From the NCBI RefSeq assembly GCF_963675165.1, contig NC_087386.1, forward strand, positions 1,414,931 through 1,478,930: 64,000 nt of DNA. The letters are read 5' to 3'. The DNA is from Halichondria panicea. Taxonomy: Eukaryota; Porifera; Demospongiae; Suberitida; Halichondriidae. Both the position numbers and the translations under genes were made by a program. Under the pieces are notes generated by a model. The model did no database searches. It was not told where the DNA came from and saw nothing but the letters and a program-made list of their open reading frames with translations. Positions 43,048 through 53,275 of the stretch are shown here, in pieces (position 1 is the stretch's first letter; every line of letters begins with the position of its first letter).

Positions 43048-43374
43048 AGACAATAACACAATCGTGTATACACTTAGATTGAAAGTCAACTATAGCTGAT
43101 TAGGTCCATAACATACAAACTTAACACACTTAGCTATTGCATGCTCTGTTTGCTTCACCACAAACTTATAAACATTCAGTTTCAATGAATAATTACGTCT
43201 CACATTTGAAATAACTAGATGTATACACAACTAATTTTTAATGTTTATCATCTTCCTTGTTGGGACTGAAATCTGTTTGTTCGTCAGCAGTATATTATAA
43301 TCTAGACATTACAGTTCACATTGAAAACAATTAAAGTAAATAGAACAGTTCACTTGAGCATCAGCCTTCAAACA
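43048..43374. other. Intergenic spacer (resembles 17458-17783)
   Basis: Follows the flank of the 15862 gene (GCATGCTCTGTTTGCTTCAC) with a short internal deletion (GAAATAACTAGATG). Upstream block at 43240-43293. No gene. Confidence 0.6.
43240..43293 (+). promoter_or_regulatory. Conserved upstream block of family genes
   Basis: AATGTTTATCATCTTCCTTG, then TTGGGACTGAAATCTGTTTG and TTCGTCAGCAGTA, ending about 82 bp before the ATG at 43375. Confidence 0.4.
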
Positions 43375-44832
43375 ATGGACTCCACTAATTTAACATCAGC
43401 TCAAGGGATCATACAAAGCCACTGATGGAAAAGAGGTGCAAGTATCAAGTGAGGTGGTTCTATTCAAAAGGAGCATTTCTTGTTCTACTGTGGAATTTAC
43501 TTTTCAATGCGGCTGTGTGGTCTTATGTGACGATGTTGGGAGAAAGAATCTTATCAGAAGGCATACATTTAGAGAGGAATACTTTTTTTCGAGTGTTCTT
43601 TGTACTACCATTTCTAGTTTATGTTACCATCCCACTTGTAGGATGGTTAGCAGATGCTAAGCTTGGAAACTACAGAGTCTTGAAATTTAGCTGCTTCTTT
43701 TTAGTAGTCGCATCGATAACCATTTGCATCAATATTCTCTGTGATACTAAGATGAACTTCAGTGCATTACAGTACACACGTAAAGTCATAGTAGTGCTAG
43801 CATATGCAGTGAGTGTAGCAAGTACAGCAGTTTGTATAATAACAGCCTTGCAGCTTGGTCTAGATCAAATGCCAGATGCTTCTTCCACCAACATTTCAAG
43901 TTTCATCAGTTGGTTTATGTTTTCACTCATTTTTGGAGGTTGGATTGCTGACTGGCTATCAAATACTCTCCTTCATTGCATAAACTCTTCGACAATCAAT
44001 GATATACAGAAAGTGCAACTGTTTAGCTTATTTCCAGTATTGTGTTTGGTAATTATTTGTTCTACGATGTTTTTGTTAGCTCCAAAATGGCTAATTATAG
44101 AACCAAAGTCGCCTAAAGCCATCAAAACCATCTATCAAGTTCTCAAGTTTGCAGCCAAGCACAAGGCTCCTATTTATCGCAGTGCTCTCACATACTGGGA
44201 GGAAGACGTACCCTCTAGACTAGACCTGGGGAAGACAAAATATGGTGGTCTATTCACTACAGAGCAAGTTGAAGATGTGAAAACTTTTGTACAAATAATT
44301 GTGATGTCTTTCCCAATATTCCTCACCTTAACTGCGTGTTGGAATATTTTACTCACACTAGGCTTTACAGCGGATAGCCATGTAGGAGTGTTAAACGAGG
44401 AAATGCTGTGGCATCTTACTGTCTCCAACACTACTGACAATTGTACATCGAGCATCATATACACTTTTAGTTTCAGCCATTGGTGGAGTGGTATTGTTAC
44501 AACAGTTGTCTACGAATTTGCATTGTATCCATTCATAAGAAACATAGTACCCAGCTCTATGCGACGAATTGGAGACGCAACTTCTGGCTGGCTACATGAT
44601 GTTTCTATTGTTTCTCTCACTATCTCTGAACTACTTTGTTGAAATGCTACCAAATGAAATATATTTGCCAATATACACTCTCCCTTCAATATATACTGCA
44701 CTGAGTGTGATTGGATTGGTCCTGTACTGCCTCCTGGCTCGCTGGTACAAGAGGAGAGTTAGAGACGAGGACTACAATGCACACAGAGTGGTGGAGGAGG
44801 TCTATGATCGATACCTCTCTCATGTACAGTAG
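43375..44832 (+). pseudogene. POT-like transporter with 5' frameshift and internal deletion
   Basis: The canonical ATG (43375) is followed by 5 extra bases (ACTAATTTAACATC against ACTAACATC), so that frame ends after 16 codons. An internal ATG at 43425 (MEKRCKYQVRWFYSKG) opens 405 codons covering helices 1-8 with GWLADAKLGNYRV intact. At about 44580 (GGAGACGCAACTTCTGGCTGG) roughly 220 bp are deleted, removing helix 9, most of helix 10 and EFVCAQSPYNMRG, and shifting the frame to a stop at 44642. The remaining codons of helices 11-12 and the tail are open in another frame to 44832. A truncated product is possible but not a normal transporter. Confidence 0.85.
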
Positions 44833-45576
44833 TATGTATATATGCATGTGTACCTTTAGATGAGAGTCAACTGATTACGTCCATAACATAATAATTATAC
44901 TTAACACACTTAATATAATAATTATGCTTCTTTCACTGTAGCATTTATTTTGCGTTTTATACTCTAGATCTTATGGCACATTATTACGCTTTTACATTCA
45001 CATACTTTCAGTGGTGGCTGAGATTGAATGTGGAGTCATCGATGTTACAATAGTTAAATTTGCAGAACTTGTAATAGTTTCAGTATCTGTTTTGGCATTA
45101 CAAAGATAAAAATTATGTGGTAGCATCCGACACGGACACAACAATCAATATACCACTTGTCAGTTTTATAAGGTTTTTAACATTCATGTACCGATAAGTA
45201 CAATCAGTATATGAATGGTATAAGGTGTCAAGTAATGCATTTCATTATTGTATTGTAACTTGTTAATAACACTCACTATCAAGCAATGATACCAAAGTAT
45301 AAGCAATTGAAACTAGATACAAACAAGATGCTCATAGCATTCACTTCGTGCGTTGAGCTTCTTTGCATAACAGATACGATCACTTTTACCGTAACGACCT
45401 TACCATTATAGCTAGGGAATGATCGTGAATCTAATTAGAAAACAGTGTTTTTTGTTCGCCTTCAAAGTTTCCAGATAGAAATATAAGTAAGTAGCCTATT
45501 ATTTTTCAACTACTGTCTCATTAGCTTAAAGCAGTCCATGAAAATGTCTAGTGCGCTAAAATAGCTCATTTTGTGT

Positions 45577-45577
<1 letters not shown>

Positions 45578-45629
<52 letters not shown>
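45578..45629. repeat. (CA)26 microsatellite
   Basis: An uninterrupted CA dinucleotide run of 52 bases, followed by imperfect ACACAC stretches to about 45660. Confidence 0.95.
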
Positions 45630-45632
<3 letters not shown>

Positions 45633-45984
45633 CGACACACACACCAATAAAAACACACAGTCTTTTTATTCAGTTGTGATAATTATAGACTGTTTTTCAT
45701 CAAAATTTGCTGTCATTCCCCATCCATGTAACATGCACCGTACATAACAGTCATAAAGGACAAATTTGACCCCATACATCACTGTAATCTTAACAACCTG
45801 TACAATCAATGACAATATAGATCCAGTTGGGAGGGAGTGTGTGTAAATTACTTTTCTGTTAATTTTTCCTTCCAGTATTGTGGCAATCTCATGTAGTCAT
45901 GAGCGAGTCGTGAGTCATGTTTGACAGAGCTGAGTGAAGTACCTACATAACAGATTATCAATGTTTATCAAGTGCATGCGCACG

Positions 45985-46140
45985 GAAAAGACTTGCTTAA
46001 GTGTGAGTATCAACAAAGTATTAGTGCATATACCTTTATAAAGTATATACAAGCATGAAAAGACTTGCTTAAATGTGAGTATCAGATTTATTTGTGCATA
46101 ATACCTTTATAAAGCATATACAAGCATGGAAAAGACTTGA
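45985..46140. repeat. ~72-bp tandem repeat, 2+ copies
   Basis: GAAAAGACTTGCTTAA followed by GTGAGTATCA ... ACCTTTATAAAG.ATATACAA recurs with starts at about 45985, 46057 and 46129 (the last only a few bases). The copies differ at several sites. Confidence 0.8.
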
Positions 46141-46703
46141 TTATCAGGTAACTTCACACACATGCACACACACTCAATGGAAGCTAAAGATTCACTCAGA
46201 GAAGCAAACACATTCCCAACCCGAACCAGATACTATACTAACTTACCTTGCTGGAAGTGACATTTCCAACACATTATGTTGTGCAAAAGTGACACGTTGC
46301 TCCCTCCGTTCCAAGTTAAAATACTCTCCTTGTTAATTGGATTAGTGGGATTGATACGTTGGATGACTACCGAGCAGTTTAGTTTATCCAGCACAATCTT
46401 CCATTTATGTATACAGGAAATTAGACAGTCTCGGTTAGTGCAGCATCAAAATATAAATCTTAAGGCTATCAGCTACAACACAACACACATGCAATTAATG
46501 ACCACTTTGCAATTATCCCTCAATCCACGTAAAACCATAATAACGGTCATCACTGTAGTCTTGATAAAAAACAGTCACATAACCATGCACAAAAGTGTAC
46601 TCACTCTGTTAACTTTTACCCCCCTCTTGGTGTATAGCTAGCTGTTCCACCTGTACTAGACCACATGGTAAAGTGTACTGCATGATATTAAGTACTGCAC
46701 AGC

Positions 46704-46758
46704 AATGTTTATCATCTTCATTGTTGGGACTGAAACCTGTTTGTTTATCAGCAGTACA
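46704..46758 (+). promoter_or_regulatory. Conserved upstream block of family genes
   Basis: AATGTTTATCATCTTCATTG, then TTGGGACTGAAACCTGTTTG and TTTATCAGCAGTA, ending about 91 bp before the ATG at 46850; followed by CCCAAAAGTAAATAGAACAG. Confidence 0.4.
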
Positions 46759-46849
46759 TTGTAGTAGCACATTATATAAAAACACATTCAAAACAATTCT
46801 CCCAAAAGTAAATAGAACAGTTAAGTATCAGCCTGAAGTAAGTGAGAGA

Positions 46850-48463
46850 ATGGACTCCATTAACAGCAGCTCAAGGGACCATACAAAGCCAGTGATGGGA
46901 AAGAGGTGCAAGTATCAAGTGAGGTGGTTCTATTCAAAAGGAGCATTTCTTGTTCTACTGTGGACTACACTTGTCAGTGCAGCTGTGTGGTCTTATGGGA
47001 CAATGTTGGGAGAGAGAATCTTATCAGAAGGCATAGATTTAGAGAGGAATACTTTTTCTCGAGTGTTCCTTGTACTACCAATTCTAGTCTATGTTACCAT
47101 CCCACTTGTAGGATGGTTAGCAGATGCTAAGCTTGGAAACTACAGAGTCTTGAAATTTAGCTGCTTCTTTTTAGTAGTTGCATCGATAGTCATTTGCATA
47201 AATATTCTCTGTGATACTAAGATGAACTTCAGTGCATTACAGTACACACGTAAAGTCATAATAGGGCTAGCGTATGCAGTGAGTGCAGCAAGTACAGCAG
47301 TTTGTATAATAACAGCCTTACAGCTTGGTCTAGATCAAATGCCAGATGCTTCATCCACCAACATTTCAAGTTTCATCAGTTGGTTTGTGTTTTCACACAT
47401 TCTTGGATGTTGGATTGCTGAATGGCTATCAAATACTCTCTTTCATTGCGTAAACTCTTCGACAATTAATGATATACAGAAAATGCAACTGTTTAGCTTA
47501 TTTCCAGTGACTTGTATGGTAGTTATTTGTTCTTCAATGTTTTTGTTAGCTCCAAAATGGCTAATTATAGAACCAAAGTCGCCTAAAGCCCTCAAAACCA
47601 TCTACCAAGTTCTCAAGTTTGCAGCCAAGCACAAGGCTCCTATTTATCGCAGTGCTCTCACATACTGGGAGGAAGACGTACCCTCTAGATTGGACCTGGG
47701 GAAAACAAAATATGGTGGACCATTCACTACAGAGCAAGTTGAAGATGTGAAAACCTTTTTACAAATAATTGTGATGTCTTTCCCAATATTTCTCACTGTA
47801 ACTGCAAGTTGGAATATTTTACTCGGACTAGGCTTTACAGCAGATAGCTATGTAGGAGTGTTGAACGAGGAAATGCTGTGGCATCTTACTGTCTCCAACA
47901 CTACTGACAATTGTACATCGAGCATCATATACAGTTTTAGTTTGAGCCATTGGTGGAGTGGTATTGTTACAACAGTTGTCTACGAATTTGCATTATATCC
48001 ACTCATAAGAAACAAAGTACCCAGCTCTATCCGACGAATTGGAGGTGCAGCTTTATTTTTCCTGTTACTAAACATGCTAAAGTTGGCTATTCAATTTTCT
48101 CCATATGCACAAGCATCAGTACTTTACATGGGGGCTCTCAGTGGCTTCTTATCTGTACTCCTAATAAACGGAATACTAGAATTTGTGTGTGCCCAGTCAC
48201 CATACAACATGCGAGGACTTTTGACTGGCTACATGATGTTTCTATTGTTTCTCTCAGTATCTCTGAACTACTTTGTTGAAATGCTACCTATATATTTGCC
48301 AATTTACACTCTCCCTTCAATATGTACTGCACTGAGTGTGATTGGATTGGTCCTGTACTGCCTCCTGGCTCGCTGGTATAAGAGGAGAGTTAGAGACGAG
48401 GACTACAATGCACACAGAGTGGTGGAGGAGGTCTATGATCGATACCTCTCTCATGTACAGTAG
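46850..48463 (+). CDS. POT/PTR (SLC15)-like membrane transporter, intact, 537 aa
   Basis: I place the start at MDSINSSSRDHTKPVMGKRC (46850). The frame stays open 59 codons upstream, through the conserved upstream block, and includes an ATG at 46682, but that stretch is conserved non-coding sequence in other members. Signature GWLADAKLGNYRV, LGLDQMPDASSTNISSF, the helix 6-7 loop and EFVCAQSPYNMRG are present. The helix 7-8 loop is longer than in the 9699 gene and rich in Thr/Asn (SNTTDNCTSS, with sequons NTT and NCT). Unit 1 has no full copy; its place is taken by the 17784 chimera. It ends YLSHVQ (TAG 48461-48463). Confidence 0.83.
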   Translation: MDSINSSSRDHTKPVMGKRCKYQVRWFYSKGAFLVLLWTTLVSAAVWSYGTMLGERILSEGIDLERNTFSRVFLVLPILVYVTIPLVGWLADAKLGNYRVLKFSCFFLVVASIVICINILCDTKMNFSALQYTRKVIIGLAYAVSAASTAVCIITALQLGLDQMPDASSTNISSFISWFVFSHILGCWIAEWLSNTLFHCVNSSTINDIQKMQLFSLFPVTCMVVICSSMFLLAPKWLIIEPKSPKALKTIYQVLKFAAKHKAPIYRSALTYWEEDVPSRLDLGKTKYGGPFTTEQVEDVKTFLQIIVMSFPIFLTVTASWNILLGLGFTADSYVGVLNEEMLWHLTVSNTTDNCTSSIIYSFSLSHWWSGIVTTVVYEFALYPLIRNKVPSSIRRIGGAALFFLLLNMLKLAIQFSPYAQASVLYMGALSGFLSVLLINGILEFVCAQSPYNMRGLLTGYMMFLLFLSVSLNYFVEMLPIYLPIYTLPSICTALSVIGLVLYCLLARWYKRRVRDEDYNAHRVVEEVYDRYLSHVQ

Positions 48464-49131
48464 TATGTATACCTGCATGTGTACCTTTAGATTGAGAGTC
48501 AACTGATTACGTCCATAACTTATACTTAGCACACTTATATAATAATTACTGTAGCATTTATTTTGCATGTACTCTCTATACATGACACGTTCAGTACATT
48601 TACTATATTCCGCTTTTACATTCACAGACGATCATGAATGCATGGTACGATTAATACACATAATATATGTCACTTGTCAGTTTGTAAGGTTTCAAGTAAT
48701 GCATTTGTATAATACTCACTATCGAACAAGCAATGATACCTAATAAGGTCAAAGTATAAGCAATTGAAAACTAGATGAGCATTCACTCCCTGCGTTGAGC
48801 TTCTTCACATAACAGATACAATCACTTTTTACCATAACAACGATTATCTAGGGAATGATTGTGAATCTATAAAGCAACGTGTTAGAAAACAGTGTTTTTT
48901 GTCGCCTTCAAAGTTTGTCTGCAAGTTCAACTATATAAGCATTTTTCAACTACTATCTCATTAGCAGTCCATTAGTGCACACAATCAGCTCATTTTTGTG
49001 TCAACACGCACACCTAAACCAGCACACACATTAATCACTTTACCGCTGCGCATGCACGGGGTAAAAACACAGTATTTTATGATTATTGTATTGATGATTG
49101 TGATATAAACTGAATTGATTTCGTAATCGTT

Positions 49132-49450
49132 CCCCAAAAAGCGTAGAAACAAGAAAGCAGACAAGAGCATAACTCTAATCCGTTACAAGCATCATTCGTA
49201 TATGCATGTACAGCTAGTGTTGAGGCACAATTGACCTAGATTCTACATGCAACCACATCATTTACTTTCATATAATATTAATTATTATATACATAAGCCA
49301 TAGCATGGAAAAACTACCAGGGAAAGATATTGAGTATACTTATACATATTTATGACGACATTGTAACGGATTGGAGTTATGCTTTCGTCTACTTTATTGT
49401 TTTTATGCTTTTTGGTGTTTCCCCTGGCTAATCCTAGCAATTTTCACATT
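49132..49450. mobile_element. Diverged short foldback related to the 2.7-kb foldback
   Basis: CAAAAAGCGTAGAAACAAGA ... AGAGCATAACTCTAATCCGT (49136-49185) and its inverted partner GTAACGGATTGGAGTTATGC ... GGTGTTTCCCCTGGCTAATC (49362-49437) match the repeated segment found at 23980, 25042 and 25470 in the large foldback, but with many substitutions. Probably an older member of the same repeat family. Confidence 0.65.
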
Positions 49451-49621
49451 GTAAGTGGGCCTTCAATGTAGCCTTAACAACCCGTACAATCAAAACTATA
49501 CAATAGTTAGGAGAAAGTGTATGTGTAATTACTTTTTTGTAGACTTCCTTTCAGTATCGTGGCAATCTCATGTAGTCATGAGTCACGTATAAGCACTAGA
49601 TCTATATACATAACAGTTTAT

Positions 49622-49690
49622 CAATGTTTATCTTCATTGTTGGCTGAAACACTGTTCATTCATCAGCAGCATTCATTCATCAGCAGCACA
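49622..49690 (+). promoter_or_regulatory. Conserved upstream block, with internal duplication
   Basis: AATGTTTATCTTCATTGTTG, then GCTGAAACACTGTTCATTCA and TCAGCAGCATTCATTCATCA GCAGCACATT, about 99 bp before the ATG at 49789. The CATTCATCAGCAGCA piece occurs twice. Confidence 0.35.
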
Positions 49691-49788
49691 TTGATTAGTA
49701 GCATTGTTTACTTTTTAAAACTAACAAAAGAATTGCTCCCAAATGAAGAAGAGTTAACATAAAACACCTGCATGAAATAAGTGAAAGA

Positions 49789-51372
49789 ATGGACTCCACT
49801 AACAGCAGTTCAAGAGACCATACAAAGCCAGTGATGAGAAAGAGATGCAAATATCAAGTGAGGTGGTTCTATTCAAAAGGAGCATTTCTTGTTCTATTGT
49901 GGACTACACTTGTCAGTGCAACTTGTTGGTCTTACATAACAGATTTGGGAAGAAGAATTTTCAAAGAACTAGATGAGCAACACCGTTTTCAAGGATTCAT
50001 AGCACTACCATTCATCGCAATCCCATTGCTAGGATGGTTAGCAGATGCTAAGCTTGGAAACTACAGAGTCTTTAAGTTAAACTGCTTCTTTTTACTGATA
50101 GGAACAATATTTGGCTGTATTCAAATTCTCTGTTTTCCACTGTTAAATTCTATTGCACTACGATACACAAGTGCTGTAATTGCAGTACTAGGATATGGAG
50201 TGTGTGCAACAAATATAGCAGTTTGCGTAATGACAGCCTTGCAGCTTGGTTTAGATCAAATGCCAGATGCTTCTTCCACTAACGTTTCAAGTTTCATCAG
50301 TTGGTTCGTGTTTTCGATCAATATTGGATTTTGGATTGCTGACTGGCTATCAAATGCATTCCTTTATTGCATAAACTCTTCGACAATCAATGGTATACAG
50401 AAAGTGCAACTGTTTAGCTTATTTCCAGTATTGTGTTTGGTAATTATTTGTTCTTCAATGTTTTTGTTAGCTCCAAAATGGCTAATTATTGAACCAAAGT
50501 CGCCTAAAGCACTTAAAACCATCTACCAAGTTCTCAAGTTTGCAGCCAAGCACAAGGCTCCTATTTATCGCAGTGCTCTCACATACTGGGAGGAAGACGT
50601 ACCCTCTAGACTAGACCTGGGGAAGACAAAGTATGGTGGACCATTTTCTATAGAGCAAGTTGAAAATGTCAAAACCTTCATAAGAATACTTGTGATGTCT
50701 TTCCCAATATTTATCATTTTAATAGCATTTGGGCAATTTTACATGGATTCAAATATCGTGATGTTTGACAGTGTAAAGAATCTTAACCTCAACATTACTA
50801 ACTGTACATCAAGCATGGTATACACTTTTAGTTTGAGCCATTGGTGGAGTGGTATTGTTATAACAATTGTCTACGAATTTGCATTGTATCCACTCATAAG
50901 AAACAAAGTACCCAGCTCTATCCGACGAATTGGTGGTGCAGCTTTATTTATCCTGTTACTGAAAATTGTAAACTTGGCCATGCAATTTAGTCGATACGCA
51001 TGGATATCAGTACTTTATATGGGAACTCTTGATGGTTTTATAATGGTACTCTTGCTAAACGGAATATTTGAGTTTCTGTGCGCCCAGTCACCTTACAACA
51101 TGCGAGGACTTCTGACTGGCTACATGATATTACTATTTGTTTTTGCAATATCTCTGAATGACCTAATGAAGGATATTGGAACAGGAGTTAAATTGTATAC
51201 ATCAACTGCACTGAGTATGATTGGATTGGTTCTGTACTGCCTCCTGGCTCGCTGGTACAAGAGGAGAGTTAGAGACGAGGACTACAATGCACACAGAGTG
51301 GTGGAGGAGGTCTATGATCGATACCTCTCTCATGTACAGTATAGAAACAAGAATAACTGTGTATCTCCGTAG
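49789..51372 (+). CDS. POT/PTR (SLC15)-like membrane transporter, intact, 527 aa
   Basis: Canonical start MDSTNSSSRDHTKPVMRKRC. The loop between helices 1 and 2 is shorter and distinctive (DLGRRIFKELDEQHRFQ), moving the GWLADAKLGNYRVF signature to about residue 82. The helix-10 motif reads EFLCAQSPYNMRG. Helices 11-12 are separated by the unusual short MKDIGTGVKLYTSTALSMIG, and the tail ends YLSHVQYRNKNNCVSP. The 3' half is the parent-type sequence of the second half of the 17784 chimera. An intact member of a separate sub-lineage. Confidence 0.83.
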   Translation: MDSTNSSSRDHTKPVMRKRCKYQVRWFYSKGAFLVLLWTTLVSATCWSYITDLGRRIFKELDEQHRFQGFIALPFIAIPLLGWLADAKLGNYRVFKLNCFFLLIGTIFGCIQILCFPLLNSIALRYTSAVIAVLGYGVCATNIAVCVMTALQLGLDQMPDASSTNVSSFISWFVFSINIGFWIADWLSNAFLYCINSSTINGIQKVQLFSLFPVLCLVIICSSMFLLAPKWLIIEPKSPKALKTIYQVLKFAAKHKAPIYRSALTYWEEDVPSRLDLGKTKYGGPFSIEQVENVKTFIRILVMSFPIFIILIAFGQFYMDSNIVMFDSVKNLNLNITNCTSSMVYTFSLSHWWSGIVITIVYEFALYPLIRNKVPSSIRRIGGAALFILLLKIVNLAMQFSRYAWISVLYMGTLDGFIMVLLLNGIFEFLCAQSPYNMRGLLTGYMILLFVFAISLNDLMKDIGTGVKLYTSTALSMIGLVLYCLLARWYKRRVRDEDYNAHRVVEEVYDRYLSHVQYRNKNNCVSP

Positions 51373-51970
51373 TGAAAGTCAACTGATTACGTCCATGTAT
51401 AACAATTACACACTTAATTAACACATAATTATCTGTTTCATCACACATTTATTATATGTGAGGGATATTTTCTTAAAGACCTGATTGTGTGATAGACTGT
51501 CCAATATTTAATTGTTAGCTGAAAAATTACAGCACTTGCTTCAGATCGAAATCACAGAAAAACAACTGTATAGTAAACATGACATCATGGGTATATACAG
51601 TAACCTGTGTACACTAATGTAACTCATTAGTAACACACCTATAATAATTATAATATGCTAGAAAATGCTCGTTTCAGTCTTCCTTGTACATATATCAAAA
51701 CACCAACTCTATTCTGCTCCCAGACAATTAGAAAATAACCCTGCTTTAGAAAAGTTATTCTAAAGCACAGCCGGACCTGAGACTACTCCATGCAACCTCA
51801 TGACCACGTTCGGTATCGTAAAACTGTAACGCTATCTTTATCATTGAAACAAAAACTTAGCAGCACATTAGTTTATATAAGAAAAACAAGTACAAGTTGC
51901 ATACATGACAAGGGGGGGGGGTCAAAATGTGCTACTAATTACCATAGAAAAGATAGTGATTAGATCTATA
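51373..51970. other. Spacer with empty sites for two unit-1 elements
   Basis: Collinear with 19375-21164 but lacking the 19581-19701 and 19745-20773 elements (single CAGAAAAAC at about 51556; GACATCATGGGTATATACAG near 51580-51600). It carries a run of 10 G at 51912-51921, which is 13 G in unit 1 (21103-21115). No gene. Confidence 0.65.
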
Positions 51971-52628
51971 CAGGGTTTTGCAGAATTCTTGCAACAGGGC
52001 TAAACAGACACAGCAATGACTTCCATATATGGAAGTCAAGTCAACTGCTGACTTAAAATATTGTGTGTACATGTATGTATGTAGGGTGTCATACTGCTCA
52101 TACAGGGGAGGGATATGATTATATCCCTCCTCTGGCTCCAATTCCCCCCCCCCCTAAAATGTGCATTTAGGTACTCAGTTGTATTTGAGTGTCCATAGCG
52201 GTAGGGTATCGAAATAACTGTTGACTTTTTGTTTATGTTCTGGTGATGTTTCAAAGTCCCCTCTCTAATTCAAAATCCTGTATGACACCCTGGTATGTGT
52301 ATAATTATTTGAATTGAAAGTTGTCCTGTGAGCCTAAAAGAGAGCATCACAAGATCAGGAGGACATCCTGACAAGATTTAAGGTGGTGAACGGTGCACCA
52401 GGTGGAAATGTCATAAAGTTGGTGACAAGACAATTTGCTTCAACTGTGTAGAACTGTTGCTCTTTTCAATGACACCCTGATAAGCATTTCCATGGTGCAC
52501 CACCCACCACCTTAATTAAATCTTGTGAATAAGCTGATGCTCTCTTAAGGCTTCAGGACATCTTTCAATTCAAAATACAGATACCTGCACATGTACAATA
52601 ATAAAAGTAATAATAAAAATTAATAGTA

Positions 52629-53275
52629 CAGGGGCGGATCCAGGATTTAAGAAAGGGGGGTTCTTATAGTACTTTCTCGCGGACAAGAAATTCACCCGGC
52701 GCGCAGCGCCGAAATTTTTGAAGACCACGCCCCATTTTGACGTGCCACGCCTACTAATTAATCACTTTCTATCTTCAAAAAATTTGTAACACAGGAGAGA
52801 TGGTTTTGTGACTGGAGGAGAGATAGTACTGGTGAAGAGGAGACTTGGCTGTAGACGTGTAGAACTTAACCATCAATTTATTAATGATTATAGCAATTAT
52901 ACATGTAAGTATGCAGTGTCATTCAATATGCAGTGCCATGCACTCTCCCTTACCTGAAACTTTCCTCTTCTTAAACCAAGGATTCATGGCTATATATAAT
53001 AATTTATCACTTGACCACGGTGCAAATCAATGTGGCTGCAGTAGCCAGCCCCACCCTCTACTTGTTATGCAGAGAGAACCAGCCCCACCCTTTTATTATA
53101 CAGAGAGACCCAGCCCCACCCTTTTATTATGCAGAGGAACCAGCCCCACCCTTTTATTATACGGAGAGAACTTTGTACGACTTTGTCAGTACAGTTAGCT
53201 AGACTTAGTAATGTCAAGACTAGCTGGAAGGGTAGTTCGTACGAACCCAACGAACTACCTCTGGATCCGCCCCTG
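52629..53275. mobile_element. 647-bp nested element with CAGGGGCGGATCCAG ends
   Basis: 15-bp inverted ends CAGGGGCGGATCCAG / CTGGATCCGCCCCTG, flanked by TAGTA at 52624-52628 and 53276-53280. The unit-1 site near 21896-21903 has a single AATAGTAAAAG, so the insertion is specific to unit 2. CAGGGGCGG-type ends are known from hAT-group elements, and a 5-bp duplication would fit a hAT5-like group, but that assignment is from memory. No transposase frame. Contains a ~31-bp minisatellite. Confidence 0.85.
53047..53170. repeat. ~31-bp minisatellite, 4 copies
   Basis: CCAGCCCCACCCTTTTATTA followed by T(A/G)CAGAGAGA is repeated four times with small changes inside the 647-bp element. Confidence 0.85.

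Larger units (their letters stand above)
44833..46849. other. Long spacer with microsatellite and 72-bp repeats
   Basis: The first ~0.8 kb parallels the 3' flank of the next gene (48464-49000). It then contains (CA)26 at 45578-45629 and three partial copies of a ~72-bp repeat at 45985-46140. Small open frames near 46094-46641 show no family resemblance. The upstream block is at 46704-46758. No convincing gene. Confidence 0.55.
48464..49788. other. Spacer with an old foldback remnant
   Basis: A 3' flank parallel to 44833-45600 is followed by a diverged foldback at about 49132-49450, then the upstream block at 49622-49690 in which the ATTCATCAGCAGCA piece is duplicated. No gene. Confidence 0.55.

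Noticed and set aside
46094-46641. Open frames of 80 and 121 codons in the long spacer before the 46850 gene
   Set aside because: Low-complexity translation, no family resemblance, and no copy elsewhere in the window to test conservation.
52884-53202. Open frame of 104 codons with repeated proline-rich units
   Set aside because: It is the 31-bp minisatellite of the 647-bp mobile element read in frame; no evidence of a gene.
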